A stretch of 64,000 nt of DNA from JAGWBD01 sp965197455 (lineage in GTDB: Bacteria; Chloroflexota; Anaerolineae; Aggregatilineales; Phototrophicaceae): contig OZ240208.1 in the NCBI GenBank assembly GCA_965197455.1, forward strand, positions 62,001 to 126,000. The letters are read 5' to 3'. Numbering within the stretch: the first letter of the stretch is position 1; every line of letters begins with the position of its first letter. The notes below the pieces were generated by a model. That model was not told the DNA's origin. It searched no databases and saw only the letters and a list, made by a program, of their open reading frames with translations. A program made the position numbers and the translations under genes. This document shows positions 41,269 to 49,698 of this stretch, piece by piece.

Positions 41269-42618
41269 TTATCCGACGCGGTCAAGGATTGCCTGCATGC
41301 GCGCGGCGCCGTCATTGAGGGCATCCTCAACAGACTTTAGTCCGTTCAGGACGGCATCCAGCTCCGGATCCAGCGCAGCGTAGAGTTCCTGGGTGACGGT
41401 GCTCTTGAAATCCAGGAAGCCGTAGTCCGTGAAGCTCTGACCCATGACGATATTGGAGGGGTAGTTCTCCGGGTCCAGCACTGCCTGGGCGGAGAGGCGC
41501 GCGGGCACCTGACCGGAGCCGGCCCAGTAGACCTGGTTATCGCTGTCGCTGATCCATTGCAGCAGTCTTTCGACCGCCGCGAGCTTGTCGCCCTCCAGGC
41601 TGTCGGGAATCAGGAAGGTGTGGATGCCAAACCAGGTCGACGGGTTCTCGCCGAATTGCACCGTCGTCCAGGCCTGGCCATTGATGTCGGTGTGGTCCAT
41701 GAAGAAATTGCGGAACCAGGTGCCGGTCGGGATCACTGCAAGCTGGCCGGCCGCAAAGGCGCCCCAGGTATCAAAGCCTGCCGCTGGCGGCGAGACCTGA
41801 TACTCGTAGACCAGGTCGTGATACTGTGACAGGGCCTTGATGCCAGCTTCGGAGTTGATGGTGATTGTGCTGCCATCCTCGCTGACCATGCTGCCGCCAT
41901 GCTGGATGAGCAGGGTCAGGAAGTCCGCCAGCGGCCAGTTGCCGACCCCGTAGGCCCACTGGACGACGTTGTCGACGTCGAAATCATCGGAGGTGGGGTT
42001 GTTGCCATTGGCATCCAGGGTGAGTTGCTGGAAGAGCTCCACCCAGCCTTCGAAAGTCGGGGGCTGGTCCATGTTCGGGTCCAGTCCGGCAGCCTCGAAG
42101 TGATCGCTGTTGATCCACAGGCCGCGGCCGTGATTGTCCAGCGGAATGCCGTAGTTGGTGCCATCCCACTGCATGCCCGCAAAGGTGACGTCTGAGACGT
42201 CGTCATCGGGAAACCAGCCGCCACCGGATTCGTACATGTAGCCGAGGTCCTTGACCACGCCGTAGCTGGCGTACTGGGGTACTTCGGAGGCATGCATCAG
42301 GATCAGGTCGGGCGGGTTGCCGGCCACGAATGCCGCCTGCAACTTCGCGTAGAGCGTGATCCAGGGGATGATCTCACTGGTCACGGAAATATCCGGGTTG
42401 TCAACGACGAAATCCACCAGCATTTCGTTCATGGTGACGCCATCGGAGCCGCTGAGCCCGTTCCAGTAGGAAATGTTGAGTTCGCCCTCGCCAAGCATGG
42501 CGACGTCCGGCGTCGGCTCGGCGTCCTGGGCGAGGGCGCCGGGCAGCAGGGCGAAGAGCAATATGAAGAGCACCAGGGCCAGGGCAGAATGTCGGCAAAA
42601 CAGTAAGTAGTTCATCAT
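41269..42618 (-). CDS. Sugar ABC transporter substrate-binding protein 3 (family 1)
   Basis: This 449-aa protein is the most divergent of the three sugar-binding paralogues. The signal peptide ends LLPGALAQDAEPTPD, again without a lipobox. It shares SYWNGLSGSDGVTMNEMLVDF, LDNHGRGLWIN and the final NDGAARMQAILDRVG with the others, but has insertions such as FFMDHTDINGQAWTTV. Its leader lacks the palindrome found before SBP-1 and SBP-2, and it follows the last HyuB gene after 68 bases holding a hairpin, so it may be partly read from upstream. Confidence 0.9.
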   Translation of the reverse strand: MMNYLLFCRHSALALVLFILLFALLPGALAQDAEPTPDVAMLGEGELNISYWNGLSGSDGVTMNEMLVDFVVDNPDISVTSEIIPWITLYAKLQAAFVAGNPPDLILMHASEVPQYASYGVVKDLGYMYESGGGWFPDDDVSDVTFAGMQWDGTNYGIPLDNHGRGLWINSDHFEAAGLDPNMDQPPTFEGWVELFQQLTLDANGNNPTSDDFDVDNVVQWAYGVGNWPLADFLTLLIQHGGSMVSEDGSTITINSEAGIKALSQYHDLVYEYQVSPPAAGFDTWGAFAAGQLAVIPTGTWFRNFFMDHTDINGQAWTTVQFGENPSTWFGIHTFLIPDSLEGDKLAAVERLLQWISDSDNQVYWAGSGQVPARLSAQAVLDPENYPSNIVMGQSFTDYGFLDFKSTVTQELYAALDPELDAVLNGLKSVEDALNDGAARMQAILDRVG

Positions 42619-42636
42619 ACTATCCCCTTGTTTGTC

Positions 42637-42668
42637 GGTGTCGCCTTTCTACCTGGTAAGGCGTCACC
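42637..42668 (-). promoter_or_regulatory. Intercistronic hairpin between HyuB-1 and SBP-3
   Basis: On the minus strand GGTGACGCCTT pairs with AAGGCGACACC (11 bp, one mismatch) around a 10-base loop. No U tract follows, so it may mark an RNA-processing or attenuation point at the end of the HyuB array. Confidence 0.4.
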
Positions 42669-42686
42669 TGTCAAACGGGGTGGAGT

Positions 42687-44411
42687 TCAGGCGCGCAGCG
42701 CAGCCGTGGCCGCCTCGTCGATGCTGAGCGTGGCCGCGTTGATGGCGACGCCGTAGTCCCGTCGCGCCGACTCGAGCGAGACGAAGCCGTTAATCACGTC
42801 CTCAAGCACCCGCTGCGGGTCGCGCTTCTTCGGGTCGCCCCAGCCGCCACCACCGCCCGAGCGGTTGATGAGGATGTCCCCAGCTTGCAGATCCTTTTCG
42901 TGCAGGGAGCCATTGACCCGTTCTTTCTCTGTGTCCGGCCAAATCGTGATCGTACCCGGGTCACCACCATTACCACCGTTCATACCCCAGGGCGGGGATT
43001 TTGTTTTCTTGACGATGGCCAGCACGGCCGCATCATGTTTGAAGTGATAGGTGCGTTGCACGCCAACCCCGCCACGATACTCGCCCGCTCCGCCGGAGTC
43101 CTGGCGCATGCCATAATTCTCGATAATCCAGGGCCCCTTGGTTTCAACCACCTCGACGGGATTGTTGCGGCAGCCAGGCTCACTCAGGTGCATGATGCCG
43201 TCCTCGCCGTCGTTGCCGGCGAAGGCGCCGAAACCGACTGCCTCGTTGGTCGCTTCCAGCCAGGGCAGGCCCGTTTCCGGATGGATGCCCAGACCCATGA
43301 CGCTGAAAATATCGCCGCCGCTGCAGGCCGGCACCTTGTCGGGCATGCCCTGGGAGAGCGCCTTGAGAATGACTTCCGGCATCAGCAGGCCGGCCCAGAG
43401 GGTGAAGGTCGGCGCTGGCGCGACGGCATGCGTCATACTTCCTTCCTCGGTGATGACGCGCAGCGGCCGGTAGTGGCCGGCGTTGGCCGGGTAATCCGGC
43501 GTGGTGATGCCCTTGAACCCCAGGCCGCTTACTCCCCGGGTCAGGCCAATGGGCAGGTTCATCGGACCCTGGGTCCGGGGTTGCGAGCCGGTCCAGTCCA
43601 CGATGAATTCATCATCGGTGACGGTTACCTTGCATTTGAGTTTGAGCATGGTGTCGCGGTTGATGCCGTCATCATCAGCGAAGTCCTCAGCCGTCCAGGT
43701 GCCTTTGGGCAGCTCTGCCAGACGCGCGCGCGAGATGCGCTCGCCATGGTCGAGAATGGCCTCAATGGCTTCATTCAGGGTATCCAGACCAAAGCGTCCG
43801 GCCAACTCGGCGACGCGACGCTCGCCGGTGCGGCAGGCGGAAACCTGCGCGTTCATGTCGCCGAGGACCTTGTCCGGGATGCGGCTATTAAACTTGATAA
43901 GGTTGACAATCTCCTCGTTGCGCACACCGGCCTTGTAGAGCTTCATGCCTGGCATGATAAGGCCTTCCTGGAAAACGTCGGTGGAATCCAGCATGTAACC
44001 GGCTTCCTTTTGTCCCAGATCGACCCAGTGCTGCTTGATGGCCGTATAGCCAATCAATTCATCCTTGTAGAAAATGGGTGAGGTGGCCAGCACATCCATG
44101 GGGTGCGCCGACGACCAGTAGGGGTAGGAGGTGAGCATGAGGTCGCCCGGCTCCAGGTTTTCTTCGCCGATGAACTCGACGGTCTTCTGCAGCCCGTAAT
44201 CGTTGCCACAGGTGAAGACAGCCAGACCGGGCGATTCCGCCAGCATGCGGCAGTTGCGGTCGTAGATGCCCAGGCCGAAGTCGCGAATCTCGTAGACGAT
44301 GGTGGTGTACGAGGTGCGCATCAGGTTGCGTTCCATCTCGCGCGCGGCCGAAAGGTAATAGTTGTGGATGACTTCGGTGGTGATGGGGTCCAGCCCGGTA
44401 CTCGCGCTCAT
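42687..44411 (-). CDS. HyuB-1: hydantoinase B/oxoprolinase family protein (array copy, subfamily A)
   Basis: This 574-aa catalytic-type subunit of the HyuA/HyuB family performs ATP-dependent hydrolysis of cyclic amides (hydantoins, 5-oxoproline, lactams) with a HyuA ATPase. It is the last gene of the seven-copy array. It belongs with HyuB-6: both have CGNDYGLQKTVEF, SAHPMDVLATSPIFYKDELIG and a C-terminal domain with MNGG...TITIWP...ERVNG...LHEKDL. The start at 44411 has GGAGG six bases upstream and continues MSASTGLDPITTEVIHNY. The Gly-rich SGGGGGWGDP loop near residue 525 is intact. It ends LRA, one residue shorter than its sisters. The substrate is unknown. Confidence 0.92.
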   Translation of the reverse strand: MSASTGLDPITTEVIHNYYLSAAREMERNLMRTSYTTIVYEIRDFGLGIYDRNCRMLAESPGLAVFTCGNDYGLQKTVEFIGEENLEPGDLMLTSYPYWSSAHPMDVLATSPIFYKDELIGYTAIKQHWVDLGQKEAGYMLDSTDVFQEGLIMPGMKLYKAGVRNEEIVNLIKFNSRIPDKVLGDMNAQVSACRTGERRVAELAGRFGLDTLNEAIEAILDHGERISRARLAELPKGTWTAEDFADDDGINRDTMLKLKCKVTVTDDEFIVDWTGSQPRTQGPMNLPIGLTRGVSGLGFKGITTPDYPANAGHYRPLRVITEEGSMTHAVAPAPTFTLWAGLLMPEVILKALSQGMPDKVPACSGGDIFSVMGLGIHPETGLPWLEATNEAVGFGAFAGNDGEDGIMHLSEPGCRNNPVEVVETKGPWIIENYGMRQDSGGAGEYRGGVGVQRTYHFKHDAAVLAIVKKTKSPPWGMNGGNGGDPGTITIWPDTEKERVNGSLHEKDLQAGDILINRSGGGGGWGDPKKRDPQRVLEDVINGFVSLESARRDYGVAINAATLSIDEAATAALRA

Positions 44412-44439
44412 CACTCGCCTCCAGTTCTTGTGAATCGAA

Positions 44440-46164
44440 TTAATGCGCCCGCAGGGCTGTGGTGGCTGCCTCGTCAACGCACATGTCTGCCTCGTCGATG
44501 ACCACGCCGTAGTCCCGCCGCGCCGACTCGAGCGAAACATAGTCGTTGACCACATCCTCCAGCACCCGCTGCGGGTCACGCTCGCGCGGGTTGCCCCAGC
44601 CGCCACCGCCGCCGGAGTTATTCTGCAGCACATCCTCGGCGTCCATCGGGTAGTGAATGGCGCCGGTACGCTCTTCCTTGTCCGTGCCCGGCCAGACGAT
44701 GATGTGGCCGACTTCCGCATCATGTCCGCCCTGCATGCCCCAGGGCGCGGACTTCGTCTTCTTGACCAGCGTCAACGTGGTGGAGGGCTGCAGAAAACGG
44801 TAGCTGCGCGTCACGCCCACGCCACCGCGGTATTTGCCTGGCCCGCCCGAGTCCTGGCGCATGAAATATCTCTCAATGATCCAGGGCGCCTTGGTCTCCA
44901 GCACCTCGACCGGGTTGTTGCGGCAGCCCGGCTCGCTTAGATGCATGATGGCGTCTTCGCCATCGCTGCCAGCGAAGGCGCCGAAGCCGACCGCCTCGTT
45001 GATCCCTTCCATCCAGATCGCGCCCGTCTCGGGGTGCAACCCCAGGCCCACCACGCTGAAGACGTCGCCGCCACTGCAGGCCGGAATGTGGTCCGGCATG
45101 CCCTGGGCCAGCGCCTTGAGGATCACCTCCGGCGCCAGCAAGGCGGCCCAGACCGTGAAGGTCGGCGCGGGTGGGATGGCGTGCATCATTTCGCCAGCCG
45201 GTGCGATGACCCGGAGCGGGCGATAGTTGCCGGCGTTGGCGGGCGTATCGGGGGTGGTGACGCCCTTGAAGGCCAGGGCGCTGACGCCCTCGGTCAGGCC
45301 GATGGGCAGATTCATGGGGCCGGGCGTGGCTGGTTGCGATCCGCTCCAGTCGACGATGAATTCGTCGTCGGTGACGGTGACCGTCGCCTTCAGTTTCAGC
45401 ATGGTGTCATGGTCGATACCGTCGTCGTCAGCCCAGTCTTCAGCTGACCAGGTGCCATTGGGCAACGCGGCCAGACGTGCCCGCGCAATCCGCTCGCCAT
45501 GGTCGAGAATGGCCTCGACAGCCTCAGCGAACAGCTCCAGCCCAAAGCGCTCGACCAGCTCAATGACGCGCCGCTCGCCGGTGCGGCAGGCGGAGACCTG
45601 CGCGTTCAGGTCGCCGATGATACGATCCGGCAGACGGCTGTTGAAGCGCAGCAGGTTCTCGATTTCCTGATTGAGCACGCCGGCCTTGTAGAGTTTGAGG
45701 CCGGGCAACAGCAGGCCCTCCTGGAAGACGTCGGTGGAATCGAGGATGTAACCGGCGTCCTTCTGACCCAGGTCGAGCCAGTGCTGCTTGATGGCCGTGT
45801 AGCCCACCAGTTCGCCGTAAACGAAGATGGGCGAGACGGCCAGCACGTCCAGCGGGTGCGCCGAAGACCAGTAGGGATAGCTGGTGAGCAGCAGGTCGCC
45901 GGGCTCCATATTTTCCGCACCGACGAACTCGATCGTCTTCATCAGGCCGTAGTCGTTGCCGCGCGTAAAGACGGCCAGGCCAGGCGCTTCCACCAGCATG
46001 CGACAGTTGCGGTCGTAAATGCCGAGGCCAAAGTCACGGATTTCGTAGATCACCGTGCTGTAGGCGGTGCGCATCAGGTTGCGTTCCATCTCACGCGCGG
46101 CGGACAGCAGGTAATTGTGAATGACTTCTACGGTGATGGGGTCCAGCCCGGATGTCGCGCTCAT
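44440..46164 (-). CDS. HyuB-2: hydantoinase B/oxoprolinase family protein (array copy, subfamily B)
   Basis: This 574-aa HyuB paralogue opens MSATSGLDPITVEVIHNYLL. It carries the subfamily-B C-terminal block (GGHDAEVGHIIVWPGTDKEERTGAI). Distinctive points are FVYGELVGY before the metal-site histidine and GLHPETGAIWMEGINEAVGFG, where most copies have PWLEATNEA. HyuB-4 shares that IWMEG variant. The final residue is His (LRAH) and the stop is TAA, whereas other copies use TGA. The ribosome site is modest (AGGA, eight bases from ATG). Role as for the other array members: probable amidohydrolase subunit partnered with HyuA-1. Confidence 0.92.
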   Translation of the reverse strand: MSATSGLDPITVEVIHNYLLSAAREMERNLMRTAYSTVIYEIRDFGLGIYDRNCRMLVEAPGLAVFTRGNDYGLMKTIEFVGAENMEPGDLLLTSYPYWSSAHPLDVLAVSPIFVYGELVGYTAIKQHWLDLGQKDAGYILDSTDVFQEGLLLPGLKLYKAGVLNQEIENLLRFNSRLPDRIIGDLNAQVSACRTGERRVIELVERFGLELFAEAVEAILDHGERIARARLAALPNGTWSAEDWADDDGIDHDTMLKLKATVTVTDDEFIVDWSGSQPATPGPMNLPIGLTEGVSALAFKGVTTPDTPANAGNYRPLRVIAPAGEMMHAIPPAPTFTVWAALLAPEVILKALAQGMPDHIPACSGGDVFSVVGLGLHPETGAIWMEGINEAVGFGAFAGSDGEDAIMHLSEPGCRNNPVEVLETKAPWIIERYFMRQDSGGPGKYRGGVGVTRSYRFLQPSTTLTLVKKTKSAPWGMQGGHDAEVGHIIVWPGTDKEERTGAIHYPMDAEDVLQNNSGGGGGWGNPRERDPQRVLEDVVNDYVSLESARRDYGVVIDEADMCVDEAATTALRAH

Positions 46165-46192
46165 CGTTGCTGTCCTGTCTGACTGCCGGCCT

Positions 46193-47917
46193 TCACTGCG
46201 CGCGCAGGGCGGCCGTGGCCGCCTCGTCAACGCACGACTTGCCCTCGTCGATGACGACGCCGTAATCGCGCCGCGCCGACTCGAGCGAGACAAAGTCGTT
46301 GATGACGTCTTCAAGCACCCGCTGCGGGTCACGTTCTTGCGGGTTGCCCCAGCCGCCACCGCCGCCTGAATTGTTCTGGATCACTTCTTCGGCGTCCATC
46401 TGGTAATAAATTGCGCCAGTGCGCTCTGCCTTGTCCGTGCCCGGCCAGACGTTCACATGGCCAACCTCGGCTTCGTGACCGCCCGCCATGCCCCAGGGCG
46501 CCGACTTTGTCTTCTTAACCAGCGTCAGGACGGTGGACGGGTGCAGGAAACGGTAGGAACGCGTGATGCCCACGCCGCCGCGGTACTTGCCCGGCCCGCC
46601 TGAATCCTGACGCATGTGATAGGTCTCGATGATCCAGGGGGCCTTGCTCTCCAGCACCTCAACCGGGTTATTGCGGCAGCCGGGCTCACTGAGATGCATG
46701 ATCGCATCCTCACCGTCGTTGCCGGCATAGGCCCCAAAGCCGACCGCTTCGTTGGTCGCCTCCAGCCAGGGCGTCCCGGTCTCGGGATGCACACCCAGGC
46801 CCATCACGGTGAAGATGTCACCCCCGCTGCAGGCCGGCACACGCTCCGGCATCCCCTTCGCCAGAGCCTTGAGGACGACTTCGGGGGCAAGGATGCCGGA
46901 CCAGATGAAGAAGGTCGGCGCGGGATGAAGGGCATTCATCAATTCTCCCGGCGGCGCGATGACCTTGAGCGGGCGATAGTTGCCGGCGTTGGCGGGTGAA
47001 TCCGGTGTCGTGACTCCCTTGAAAGCCAGGCCGCTGACCCCTTCGGTCAGGCCAATGGGCAGGTTCATGGGCCCACGTGAGGCGGGATGAGAACCGCTCC
47101 AGTCGACGATGAACTCATCGTCAGTGACGGTAACCGTCGCCTTCAATTTAAGCATCGTGTCCCGGTCGACCCCGTCATCGTCGGCCCAGTCCTCGGCTGA
47201 CCAGGTGCCTTTGGGCAGTTCAGCCAACCGCGCGCGTGCAATGCGCTCGCCATGGTCAAGGATGGCCTCGACGACTTCATGAAAAAGCTCCAGGCCGAAG
47301 CGTTCAACCAGCTCGCTGACGCGGCGTTCGCCGGTGCGGCAGGCGGAAATCTGCGCGTTCATGTCGCCGATGATGCGGTCTGGCAGGCGGCTGTTGAAGC
47401 GCAGCAGGTTGTAAATCTCCTCATCCCGCACGCCGGCCTTGTAGATTTTCAGGCCTGGCATGATCAGGCCTTCCTGGAAGACGTCGGTGGAATCGAGGAT
47501 GTAGCCGGGGTCCTTCTGGCCCAGATCGAGCCAGTGCAGCTTGATTGCCGTGTAGCCGACCAGCTCGCCGAAGGCGAATATGGGCGAGAGGGCCAGCACA
47601 TCCAGCGGGTGGGCCGAGGACCAGTAGGGATAGGAAGTGAGCAGCAGGTCTCCCGGTTCCATGTTTTCTTCGCCGATGAACTCGACCGTCTTCATCAATC
47701 CGTAGTCGTTGCCGCGCGTGAAAATGGCCAGGCCGGGCGCTTCCGCCAGCAAACGACACTGGCGGTCGTAAATACCCAGACCGAAATCCCGGATTTCGTA
47801 GACGATCGTGTTGTAGGAGGTGCGCATCAGGTTGCGCTCCATCTCGCGCGCGGCGGAGAGCAGGTAGTTGTGGATCACCTCTACCGTGATGGGGTCAAGC
47901 CCGGCTGTCGCGCTCAT
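46193..47917 (-). CDS. HyuB-3: hydantoinase B/oxoprolinase family protein (array copy, subfamily B)
   Basis: This 574-aa HyuB paralogue has the most divergent central region of subfamily B: GELMNALHPAPTFFIWSGIL replaces the more common GEMMHAIPPAPTFTVWAALL, and KLHWLDLGQKDPGY replaces KQHWLDLGQKDAGY beside the metal-site histidine. The C-terminal block VNVWPGTDKAERTGAIYYQM is shared with HyuB-5. Changes near the active-site entrance suggest altered substrate choice rather than decay; no stop, frameshift or loss of the Gly-rich loop is seen. It has an AGGA-type ribosome site. Confidence 0.92.
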   Translation of the reverse strand: MSATAGLDPITVEVIHNYLLSAAREMERNLMRTSYNTIVYEIRDFGLGIYDRQCRLLAEAPGLAIFTRGNDYGLMKTVEFIGEENMEPGDLLLTSYPYWSSAHPLDVLALSPIFAFGELVGYTAIKLHWLDLGQKDPGYILDSTDVFQEGLIMPGLKIYKAGVRDEEIYNLLRFNSRLPDRIIGDMNAQISACRTGERRVSELVERFGLELFHEVVEAILDHGERIARARLAELPKGTWSAEDWADDDGVDRDTMLKLKATVTVTDDEFIVDWSGSHPASRGPMNLPIGLTEGVSGLAFKGVTTPDSPANAGNYRPLKVIAPPGELMNALHPAPTFFIWSGILAPEVVLKALAKGMPERVPACSGGDIFTVMGLGVHPETGTPWLEATNEAVGFGAYAGNDGEDAIMHLSEPGCRNNPVEVLESKAPWIIETYHMRQDSGGPGKYRGGVGITRSYRFLHPSTVLTLVKKTKSAPWGMAGGHEAEVGHVNVWPGTDKAERTGAIYYQMDAEEVIQNNSGGGGGWGNPQERDPQRVLEDVINDFVSLESARRDYGVVIDEGKSCVDEAATAALRAQ

Positions 47918-47945
47918 CGTTGCTGTCCTGTCTGCCTGTCTACCA

Positions 47946-49670
47946 TTACTGCGCGCGCAGGGCGGCCGTGGCCGCCTCGTCAACGCACAACCTGTTCTCG
48001 TCAATGACGACGCAGTAATCACGCTGCGCCGACTCGAGCGAGACGAAATCGTTGATGACGTCCTCGAGCACCCGCTGCGGGTCGCGCTCGCGCGGGTTGC
48101 CCCAGCCGCCACCGCCGCCGGAATTGTTCTGGAGCACATCTTCGGCGTCTACCTGATAATGAATGGCGCCGGTCCTTTCTTCCTTGTCCGTGCCAGGCCA
48201 GACCACCACATGGCCCGCGTCGGCGTCATGGCCGCCGGCCATACCCCATGGCGCAGACTTCGTTTTCTTGACCATGGTCAGGGTGGTAGCAGGCTGCAGG
48301 AAACGGTAGGTGCGCCGGACGCCCACGCCACCGCGATACTTGCCAGGGCCACCAGAGTCCCGGCGCATGCGATAGTTCTCGATGATCCAGGGCCCCTTGG
48401 TTTCCACCACCTCGACCGGATTATTGCGACAGCCGGGCTCGCTGAGGTGCATGATGGCGTCCTCGCCGTCGCTGCCGGCGAAGGCGCCGAAGCCGACCGC
48501 TTCGTTGCTGCCTTCCATCCAGATATCGCCCGTCTCCGGGTGCACCCCAAGGCCCATCACGCTGAAGACGTCGCCGCCGCTGCAGGCCGGGACGCGCTCC
48601 GGCATGCCCTGCGCCAGCGCCTTCAGGATGACTTCCGGCGCCAGCAAGGCAGCCCAGACGGTGAAGGTCGGTGCGGGCGGAATGGCATGCATCATTTCAC
48701 CCGGCGGCGCGATAACCCTGAGCGGGCGATAGTTGCCAGAGTTGGCCGGCGTATCAGGCGTGGTGACACCCTTGAAGGCCAGGGCGCTGACGCCCTCGGT
48801 CAGGCCGATGGGCAGGTTCATGGGGCCACGCGTGGCCGGCTGCGAGCCGCTCCAGTCAACAATGAATTCGTCGTCGGTGACGGTGACCGTCACATGAATC
48901 TTTAGCATCGTACTATGGTCGATGCCATCATCGTCGGCCCAGTCTTCGGCCTCCCAGGTGCCCTTTGGCAATTGCGCCAGTCGCAGGCGTGACAGTCGTT
49001 CGCCATGGTCAAGGATGGCCTCGGTGCACTCGTGAAATACGTTCAGACCATAGCGTTCGACGAGACTGGCGACGCGACGCTCGCCGGTGCGGCAGGCGGA
49101 GACCTGGGCGTTCAGGTCGCCGATGATGCGGTCCGGCAGCCGGCTGTTGAAGCGCAGCAGGTTGTGGATTTCCTGGTCGAGTACACCGGCCTTGTAGAGC
49201 TTGAGGCCCGGCAACAGCAGGCCTTCCTGAAAAACGTCGACTGAATCGAGGACGTAGCCGGCGTCCTTCTGGCCGAGATCGAGCCAGTGTTGCTTGATGG
49301 CGGTGTAGCCTACCAGCTCGCCACAGCCGAAGATGGGCGAGACCGCCAGCACGTCCATCGGGTGCGCCGAGCTCCAGTAAGGGTAACTGGTGAGCAACAG
49401 GTCGCCCGGCTCCATGCTTTCCTCACCGACAAACTCGACCGTCTTTTTCAGCCCGTAGTCGTTGCCACGGGTGAAAACCGCCAGACCCGGCGCCTCGGAC
49501 AGCATGCGGCAGTGTTTGTCGTAAATGCCGAGTCCGAAATCCCGAACCTCGTAGATCACCGTGCTGTAGGAGGTGCGCATCAGGTTGCGCTCCATCTCGC
49601 GCGCGGCCGACAGCAGGTAATTGTGCATGACCTCTACGGTGATGGGGTCCAGTCCGGATGTCGCGCTCAT
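47946..49670 (-). CDS. HyuB-4: hydantoinase B/oxoprolinase family protein (array copy, subfamily B)
   Basis: This 574-aa HyuB paralogue shows several private changes: VMHNYLL for VIHNYLL at residues 14-20, EVRDFGLGIYDKHC, FHECTEAILDHGERLSRLRLAQ, KIHVTVTVTDDEF and RMRRDSGGPGKY for the usual MRQDSGGPGKY. It shares IWMEGSNEAVGFG with HyuB-2. The metal-site residues Asp44, His103, Asp106 and His128 (array numbering) are retained. The ribosome site is weak (AAGG, poorly placed), so this copy may be translated mainly by coupling. Confidence 0.92.
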   Translation of the reverse strand: MSATSGLDPITVEVMHNYLLSAAREMERNLMRTSYSTVIYEVRDFGLGIYDKHCRMLSEAPGLAVFTRGNDYGLKKTVEFVGEESMEPGDLLLTSYPYWSSAHPMDVLAVSPIFGCGELVGYTAIKQHWLDLGQKDAGYVLDSVDVFQEGLLLPGLKLYKAGVLDQEIHNLLRFNSRLPDRIIGDLNAQVSACRTGERRVASLVERYGLNVFHECTEAILDHGERLSRLRLAQLPKGTWEAEDWADDDGIDHSTMLKIHVTVTVTDDEFIVDWSGSQPATRGPMNLPIGLTEGVSALAFKGVTTPDTPANSGNYRPLRVIAPPGEMMHAIPPAPTFTVWAALLAPEVILKALAQGMPERVPACSGGDVFSVMGLGVHPETGDIWMEGSNEAVGFGAFAGSDGEDAIMHLSEPGCRNNPVEVVETKGPWIIENYRMRRDSGGPGKYRGGVGVRRTYRFLQPATTLTMVKKTKSAPWGMAGGHDADAGHVVVWPGTDKEERTGAIHYQVDAEDVLQNNSGGGGGWGNPRERDPQRVLEDVINDFVSLESAQRDYCVVIDENRLCVDEAATAALRAQ

Positions 49671-49698
49671 CGTTGGCGCCTTGTCTGTCTGCCTGCCA

